From assembly GCA_036971475.1 (NCBI GenBank), contig JBAIZL010000005.1:251776823-251840822 (forward strand): a DNA stretch of 64,000 nt, in the 5' to 3' direction. The stretch's first letter is position 1, and each line of letters begins with the position of its first letter. The DNA comes from Prosapia bicincta. Its lineage: Eukaryota > Arthropoda > Insecta > Hemiptera > Cercopidae. The translations under genes and the position numbers were made by a program. Of the stretch, positions 63,467-64,000 are shown piece after piece. The notes beneath the pieces were generated by a model. That model saw only the letters and a list, made by a program, of their open reading frames with translations, was not told the origin of the DNA and made no database searches.

Positions 63467-64000
63467 TAATACAAAATGTTATACCACCCCAGCAAGTGGG
63501 TATTTATCATTATATATCGATCTACTTTATTGATTATAAGATTTTTCGATTTTTATTTTTCCTTAACTGTCTTTAGGTTAGAAAGCACAAAAACGACTAC
63601 GTCATGCCAACAACTCACGCTGTAAAGTGGTACTGTGAAATTTGGAACAAGCAAAGAACTCGGAGGAGGGAGAAGTGAAAAAGTAAATAAACAAGACGCG
63701 GCTACTGGAGCACTGATGACGTCACTGAAACTGTTTTATTTGGCAGCGACGGAATTTTCTAAATATCGGACTATATTTGCGGTGTTTAACAAAGCAATCG
63801 AATGAGAAGACCTCTGCGTATTCAACATGAGTCACAGCATCTTGAGTTTAGTCATTGAAGTAAGATGTATACGAATGCTTATAACTACTATACCATTCTA
63901 AAATAAAAACATGACCAAAAAGTACTGATGAGATAAATGGATACACATTTAGAGATCTAAAAAAATATTACAGTTAGTAATATTTAATGTGTACACCACG
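63467..64000. other. Unassigned sequence with a perfect CRE palindrome
   Basis: tgatgacgtcactgaaac at about 63714 contains TGACGTCA in a GC-richer patch (63640-63790). No gene recognised before the window ends. Confidence 0.35.

Overview
The window looks like gene-poor, AT-rich, repeat-rich nuclear DNA of an animal, most probably an arthropod. No database search could be run, so this rests on sequence features. They are: a eukaryotic splice acceptor with a terminal exon, AATAAA poly(A) signals, very long TA, GT/CA and GA microsatellites, and relics of arthropod-typical transposons (Penelope-like, mariner, DUF4817-type IS630/Tc1/mariner, pogo/Tigger, Mutator-like, hAT and probably PIF/Harbinger). 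Insect is a reasonable guess and a hemipteran-like genome is possible, but species cannot be fixed.

Layout. 0.2-0.7 kb: the last coding exon and 3' end of an unrecognised plus-strand gene whose other exons lie before the window. 1.2-4.3 kb: a foldback element, a Penelope-like fragment (RT thumb plus GIY-YIG endonuclease), a TA tract and the first copy of a dispersed family (here 'family S') that carries a tRNA-like pol III promoter. 5.6-9.9 kb: a satellite of 94-bp and then about 35 89-bp units, nearly every 89-bp unit carrying a CACGTG E-box. 9.9-18 kb: mostly featureless AT-rich DNA with a second S copy. 18.3-19.25 kb: a Penelope-like locus with inverted 3' ends. 20-31 kb: a probable Harbinger-like deletion derivative, foldbacks, a two-copy uncharacterised family, a MITE, an S copy with a giant GT tract and a minus-strand Penelope-like fragment. 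31.5-35.1 kb: the C-terminal half of a Mutator-like transposase pseudogene, a LINE-type 3' tail, and the 3' end of a hAT element containing a dimeric minisatellite. 36.8-37.6 kb: a Penelope-like fragment sitting between two TA tracts. 39.3-40.2 kb: a probable LTR-retroelement piece. 43-49.6 kb: compound microsatellites and two S copies. 51.5-55.1 kb: a mariner relic abutting a foldback, then two neighbouring DUF4817-type mariner derivatives, one with terminal inverted repeats of about 400 bp. 57.5-64 kb: a possible LINE 5' part, S fragments (one split by a palindromic insertion inside its TA tract), a second LTR-family copy and a pogo/Tigger MITE.

No complete intact gene was found. All recognised transposase or reverse-transcriptase coding pieces are truncated or frameshifted. 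The main story is how the mobile elements, tandem arrays and microsatellites relate: TA tracts sit inside or beside family S and Penelope-like copies, and tandem arrays appear to have grown inside element ends. No CRISPR array, operon, rRNA gene or convincing tRNA gene was seen.
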